Assembly: GCA_903874575.1 (NCBI GenBank)
Contig: CAIQSZ010000439.1
Span: forward strand, 1 to 7,636
Origin: an uncultured Elusimicrobia bacterium
Lineage (GTDB): Bacteria > Elusimicrobiota > Elusimicrobia > UBA1565 > UBA9628
Direction of reading: 5' to 3'
DNA: 7,636 nt
Below, one piece after another: positions 4,924 through 7,636 of the stretch. The notes beneath the pieces are model-generated. The model worked only from the letters and a program-made list of their open reading frames with translations. It did not search any database and was not told the DNA's origin. The translations under genes were made by a program, and so were the position numbers. Each line of letters starts with the position of its first letter. The stretch's first letter is position 1.

Positions 4924-6276
4924 CTACGCGGCTCCCGCGGCATCCGTCATATTCCGGACGATCGCGGCGCCGAATTCGGAGCACTTCAGCTTCTTGGCTC
5001 CGGCCATCTGGCGCTCTAGGTCGTAGGTGACGGTCTTCGCCTGAATGGCGCCCTCGAGACCTTTTACGATCAAGTCCGCGGCCTCCTGCCAGCCGAGGTG
5101 CTCGAGCATCATGACTCCCGAGAGGATCAGCGAACCGGGGTTGACCACGTCCTTGTTCGCGTATTTCGGCGCGGTGCCGTGCGTCGCCTCGAAGATAGCG
5201 ACGCCGTCGCCGATGTTGGCTCCCGGGGCGATCCCCAAGCCGCCGACCTGCGCGGCCGCGGCATCGGACAGATAATCGCCGTTGAGATTCGTCGTGGCGA
5301 TGACCGAGTACTCGTCCGGACGAAGCAGGAACTGCTGGAAGGTCTGGTCGGCGATGCGATCTTTCACAAGCACCTTCCCGGCCGGCAGCTTGCCTTCGTG
5401 CTTGTCCCAGAGTTCGGTCTCGGTGACCGTCTGATCGCGGAACTCCTGGGCGGCGACCTCGTAGCCCCAGTCTCGGAACGCGCCCTCGGTGAATTTCTGG
5501 ATGTTGCCTTTGTGGACGAGGGTGACCGACGGCTTCTTATGAGCGATTGCGTACTTGATGGCCATGCGCACGAGGCGCTTGGTGCCGGTGATCGAAATGG
5601 GTTTGATGCCGATGCCCGAGTCGGGGAACGGGATCTTCACCTTCATCTCCGAGGTCAGGAAGTCATAGACCTTCTTGCACTCGGGCGTGCCCTGTTGGAA
5701 CTCGATGCCGGCGTAGATGTCCTCGGTGTTCTCGCGGAAAATCACGATGTTGAATTTCTCGGGGGACTTGACGGGACACGGGACCCCGGTGAACCAGCGC
5801 ACCGGCCGCACGCAGGCGTACAGGTCCAGCTTCTGGCGCAGACCGACGTTGACGGAGCGGAAGCGCGGCGTGATCCACTCGCTCCGGCACTTGGGACACG
5901 TCGCGGGTCGATCCATCAACTCGGCCGCGCAGTCGAGGCAGACGAACTTGAACGAGCCGGCGGGCGTGGTTAACGGTCCCTTGATGCCGATGCGGTACTC
6001 CCTGAACGCGTCCAGCGTCTCCTGGGGGAGTACGGTGTCCTTGTCGTAGTTCTTCAGCGCGGTGAGGCCGGCGAATACTTCCATCCAGGAGATATTCCTT
6101 TTCCCTTTGTAAGCCTTCTCCACGGCGGCGTCGATGACGATTCGCGTCGCGCGCCAGATGTCGGGCCCTGTCCCGTCGCCGGGGAAAAATGGAATGATAG
6201 GGTCGTTGGGTACGCGCAGTTTCCCATCCTTATATTCGATCTTCGTGCCCGACGTCGGGAGCTTATACTTCGTCAT
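4924..6276 (-). CDS. icd: NADP-dependent isocitrate dehydrogenase with a Cys-rich insertion
   Basis: This TCA-cycle enzyme (450 residues) oxidatively decarboxylates isocitrate to 2-oxoglutarate, forming NADPH. It is of the homodimeric E. coli type. By comparison with E. coli, substrate residues are S141, N143, R147, R157, R181 and Y188; K258 is in VHKGN; the metal aspartates D310, D334 and D338 are present. NADP-type residues H366, K371, Y372, Y418 and R422 are also kept. E. coli Icd has 416 residues. The excess is mainly residues 108-139, with CLDC and CPKC pairs (C113, C116, C127, C130), inserted right before the loop with S141, the counterpart of the AceK-phosphorylated Ser113. The start at 6276 is chosen because GGAGG lies 7 bases upstream. 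The in-frame start at 6363 would overlap the preceding gene and adds an unconserved leader. Confidence 0.96.
   Translation of the reverse strand: MTKYKLPTSGTKIEYKDGKLRVPNDPIIPFFPGDGTGPDIWRATRIVIDAAVEKAYKGKRNISWMEVFAGLTALKNYDKDTVLPQETLDAFREYRIGIKGPLTTPAGSFKFVCLDCAAELMDRPATCPKCRSEWITPRFRSVNVGLRQKLDLYACVRPVRWFTGVPCPVKSPEKFNIVIFRENTEDIYAGIEFQQGTPECKKVYDFLTSEMKVKIPFPDSGIGIKPISITGTKRLVRMAIKYAIAHKKPSVTLVHKGNIQKFTEGAFRDWGYEVAAQEFRDQTVTETELWDKHEGKLPAGKVLVKDRIADQTFQQFLLRPDEYSVIATTNLNGDYLSDAAAAQVGGLGIAPGANIGDGVAIFEATHGTAPKYANKDVVNPGSLILSGVMMLEHLGWQEAADLIVKGLEGAIQAKTVTYDLERQMAGAKKLKCSEFGAAIVRNMTDAAGAA
5860..5955 (-). other. Zinc-ribbon-like insertion within isocitrate dehydrogenase
   Basis: Residues 108-139 of the isocitrate dehydrogenase replace the two or so glycines found in E. 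coli between TTPVG and IRS. The insert contains CLDC and, eleven residues after that pair begins its spacer, CPKC; this two-knuckle pattern with aromatic residues around it (FKF before, EW after) resembles rubredoxin or zinc-ribbon knuckles. The reading frame is intact and codon use matches the surrounding gene, so it is not a frameshift artefact. Metal binding is inferred from the spacing only. Confidence 0.8.
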
Positions 6277-6283
6277 GCGCTGG

Positions 6284-6288
6284 CCTCC
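6284..6288 (-). promoter_or_regulatory. Ribosome binding site deciding the icd start
   Basis: The minus strand reads GGAGG, 7 bases before the ATG at 6276. It lies after the stop of the upstream glycosyltransferase and after its T-tract, and it sets the icd start at 6276. No convincing promoter is visible in the 34-base gap. Confidence 0.8.
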
Positions 6289-6310
6289 AGGAGAGATCCC
6301 CTGCACTCTA

Positions 6311-7483
6311 TCAAAAAAATCCCGAGCGGCGCCGTTCGGGACGTTCCGCGCGCAGCCGCTCATAGAGCGCCTCCTGCGCGCGGACCATTCCGTCGATGTC
6401 GAACTCAGGGCCGATGGCGCACGCCGCGCGCGCTCCGAGGCGCCGGCGCAAGTCCGCGTCGGCGAGCAATCCGGCCAGGCGCTCGGCGAACGCGTCCACG
6501 TCTCCGGGCTCCACGAGGAATCCGTTCTCCCCGTCGAGCAGCACGTCGGTGACTCCGTCGGTGGCGTAGCACACCGACGGCAGCCCGCTTTTCATCGCCT
6601 CGACCAAGGCGCGCGGCAACCCCTCCCAAAGGGAGGTCAGCGCGAATGCGTCGGCGGCCGCCAACCACCTCGGCCCGTCTCGACGCCAGCCGAGGAACTG
6701 GAGTTTCCCCCCGAGGCCGAGCGCGCGTGCGTCGGCCTCAAGCGCGCGGCGTTGCGGCCCGTCGCCGAGGAAGACGAATCGGGCCTCGGGAACTTTCGCC
6801 AGGACCTTCGCCGCCGCGGCCACGAAGTCGGCGGCGTTCTTCTGGGGTTTGAGGTTGCCGATCGAGACCACGAGAGGGTCGCGGCGGCCGATGCCCTCGG
6901 CCATCCTGAACTCCGCGGCGTCGCCGGGCGCCGGGAAGTCGGCGAGGCGTACGCCCGAGCGGACTATGGTGGCGTCCTCGGCCGCGCCCAAGCCGTGGCG
7001 TTCGGCATATCGGGCGTTGGCCCGGGAGACGAACAGAAGACGGGTCGTGAAGCGGAGGCAGAAGCGCTCGAGGAGTACGTAGGCGCCCTTCACGAACGGA
7101 TGCTGGCGGTCGTGAAACCCGAAGCCGTGGTAGGTATGGACGACGACCGGCACGCCCGCCCAGGCCGCGGCCAGGCGGCCCAGAATGCCCGCCTTCGAGC
7201 TGTGCGTGTGGACCACGTCCGGCCGCTCGGACTGGAAGGTCTTGACGAGCGCGCGCAGCGCGAGGAGGTCGTCGAGAGGAGAGACCTCGCGCAACAAGGA
7301 CGGGAGGAAGATCGTCCTACAGGAGCGGTCCGCGCGTACCTCTTCGTCGAGGAATCCCCCCTTTCCGCAGATGAGCACCGGGTCGAACCGGCTGCGGTCG
7401 AGCGTGCGCACGGTGTGAAGCGTGTTCTGCTGGGCGCCGCCGAGATCCAGCCGGGTGACGACATGCGCGACTTTAATTCTCAC
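6311..7483 (-). CDS. Family 4 glycosyltransferase (GT-B fold)
   Basis: This 390-residue protein is a retaining GT4 enzyme of the kind that builds lipopolysaccharide, capsule or exopolysaccharide. The N-terminal domain opens with VAHVVTRLDLGGAQ, the usual glycine-rich acceptor loop, and has VHTHSSKAGILGR at about 91-103. The C-terminal donor domain has GNLKPQKN (209-216), FLGDGP (238-243) and the EX7E motif E287 to E295 within LWEGLPRALVEAM. No membrane segment or signal peptide is seen; it should work at the cytosolic membrane face. It starts with GTG 14 bases after the upstream partial gene, and no strong ribosome site is seen. Its C-terminus (RRRSGFF) is coded by a terminator-like hairpin and T7 tract. 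Donor and acceptor cannot be told. Confidence 0.92.
   Translation of the reverse strand: MRIKVAHVVTRLDLGGAQQNTLHTVRTLDRSRFDPVLICGKGGFLDEEVRADRSCRTIFLPSLLREVSPLDDLLALRALVKTFQSERPDVVHTHSSKAGILGRLAAAWAGVPVVVHTYHGFGFHDRQHPFVKGAYVLLERFCLRFTTRLLFVSRANARYAERHGLGAAEDATIVRSGVRLADFPAPGDAAEFRMAEGIGRRDPLVVSIGNLKPQKNAADFVAAAAKVLAKVPEARFVFLGDGPQRRALEADARALGLGGKLQFLGWRRDGPRWLAAADAFALTSLWEGLPRALVEAMKSGLPSVCYATDGVTDVLLDGENGFLVEPGDVDAFAERLAGLLADADLRRRLGARAACAIGPEFDIDGMVRAQEALYERLRAERPERRRSGFF
6313..6341 (-). terminator. Intrinsic terminator inside the last codons of the GT4 gene
   Basis: The minus strand reads TCCCGA, a mismatched A, CG, loop GCGC, CG, a mismatched C, TCGGGA, then seven T. The stem has six outer GC-rich pairs plus two inner ones. 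The T7 tract follows directly, as in a standard Rho-independent terminator. It is coding: the hairpin and tract specify the final Arg/Ser/Gly/Phe/Phe residues, and the last T begins the TGA stop at 6313..6311. It would separate transcription of the glycosyltransferase from icd. Confidence 0.65.
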
Positions 7484-7497
7484 TCGTGGATTCTACT

Positions 7498-7636
7498 TCA
7501 TTGAGGCAAGCTCTCCGGCTTGCCCGGAGCGGGGCGCTTCAGCCTGTAGTTCAGCGTGCGGCGGCGTGTTCCGGGTTCCGGCATCGGCGCCGCGTCCGCG
7601 GGGGATGCTGCCGCGACCGGGCCGACGGCGCGGACA
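7498..7636 (-). CDS. 3' end of an unidentified upstream gene (partial)
   Basis: A frame open from the window edge ends at TGA 7500..7498, giving 45 C-terminal residues that end KPESLPQ. Third codon positions are almost all G or C, as in the neighbouring real genes, which supports coding. The tail is rich in Ala and Pro (for example AAASPADAAP), then basic (TRRRTLNYRLKR), typical of a disordered C-terminal extension. It ends 14 bases before the GTG of the family 4 glycosyltransferase, which suggests the same operon. There is too little to name a family. Confidence 0.55.
   Translation of the reverse strand, partial: VRAVGPVAAASPADAAPMPEPGTRRRTLNYRLKRPAPGKPESLPQ

Noticed and set aside
5098..5973. 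Plus-strand open frame of 291 codons opposite icd
   Set aside because: It mirrors conserved icd codons and has no motif of its own.
6277..6363. Upstream in-frame start that would extend isocitrate dehydrogenase by 29 residues
   Set aside because: It would overlap the GT4 gene and its terminator; GGAGG lies 7 bases before the ATG at 6276, and E. coli-type N-termini align with that start.
6134..7504. Plus-strand open frame of 456 codons opposite the GT4 gene and the start of icd
   Set aside because: It is antisense to two genes with clear motifs, has Arg/Glu/Ala-rich composition typical of shadow frames in GC-rich DNA, and shows no recognisable motif.

Overview
All supported genes lie on the minus strand, so the window reads from right (position 7636) to left (position 1). 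DNA is GC-rich, third codon positions are strongly G/C, and gene gaps are mostly 1 to 35 bases, as in a bacterial genome with operons. Taxonomy can only be guessed. The mix of a yceD-rpmF pair, fabG-acpP-rnc, a GT2/GT4 sugar-transferase context and an E. coli-type NADP isocitrate dehydrogenase suggests a high-GC Gram-negative-type bacterium, possibly from an uncultured phylum such as Elusimicrobiota. No sequence here proves that.

Right end (7636 to 6311): the 3' tail of an unidentified gene, then a family 4 (GT-B) glycosyltransferase. Its last codons are also a hairpin followed by seven T, which looks like an intrinsic terminator built into the gene end. Middle (6276 to 3949): an NADP-dependent isocitrate dehydrogenase with a four-cysteine, zinc-ribbon-like insertion just before its substrate-binding/phosphorylation-loop serine, followed by a polyprenyl-phosphate-type family 2 glycosyltransferase with two C-terminal membrane helices. 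Next (3947 to 3204): the classic yceD-rpmF pair (23S rRNA accumulation protein and ribosomal protein L32).

A 164-base gap (3203 to 3040) holds a long hairpin that folds better in the minus-strand transcript and probably ends the yceD-rpmF unit. It is followed by a compact lipid unit: fabG, acpP, rnc and an acyl-CoA dehydrogenase. In many bacteria rpmF is followed by plsX, fabH, fabD, fabG, acpP, fabF and rnc. Here plsX, fabH, fabD and fabF are absent and an acyl-CoA dehydrogenase follows rnc, with its start only two bases past the rnc stop. A possible new gene begins at the left edge.

The gene content is mostly housekeeping: fatty-acid synthesis, ribosome assembly, RNA processing, the TCA cycle, and envelope or glycan synthesis. 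I see no phage, insertion sequence, CRISPR array, tRNA or rRNA. The most unusual point is the cysteine-rich insertion in isocitrate dehydrogenase.
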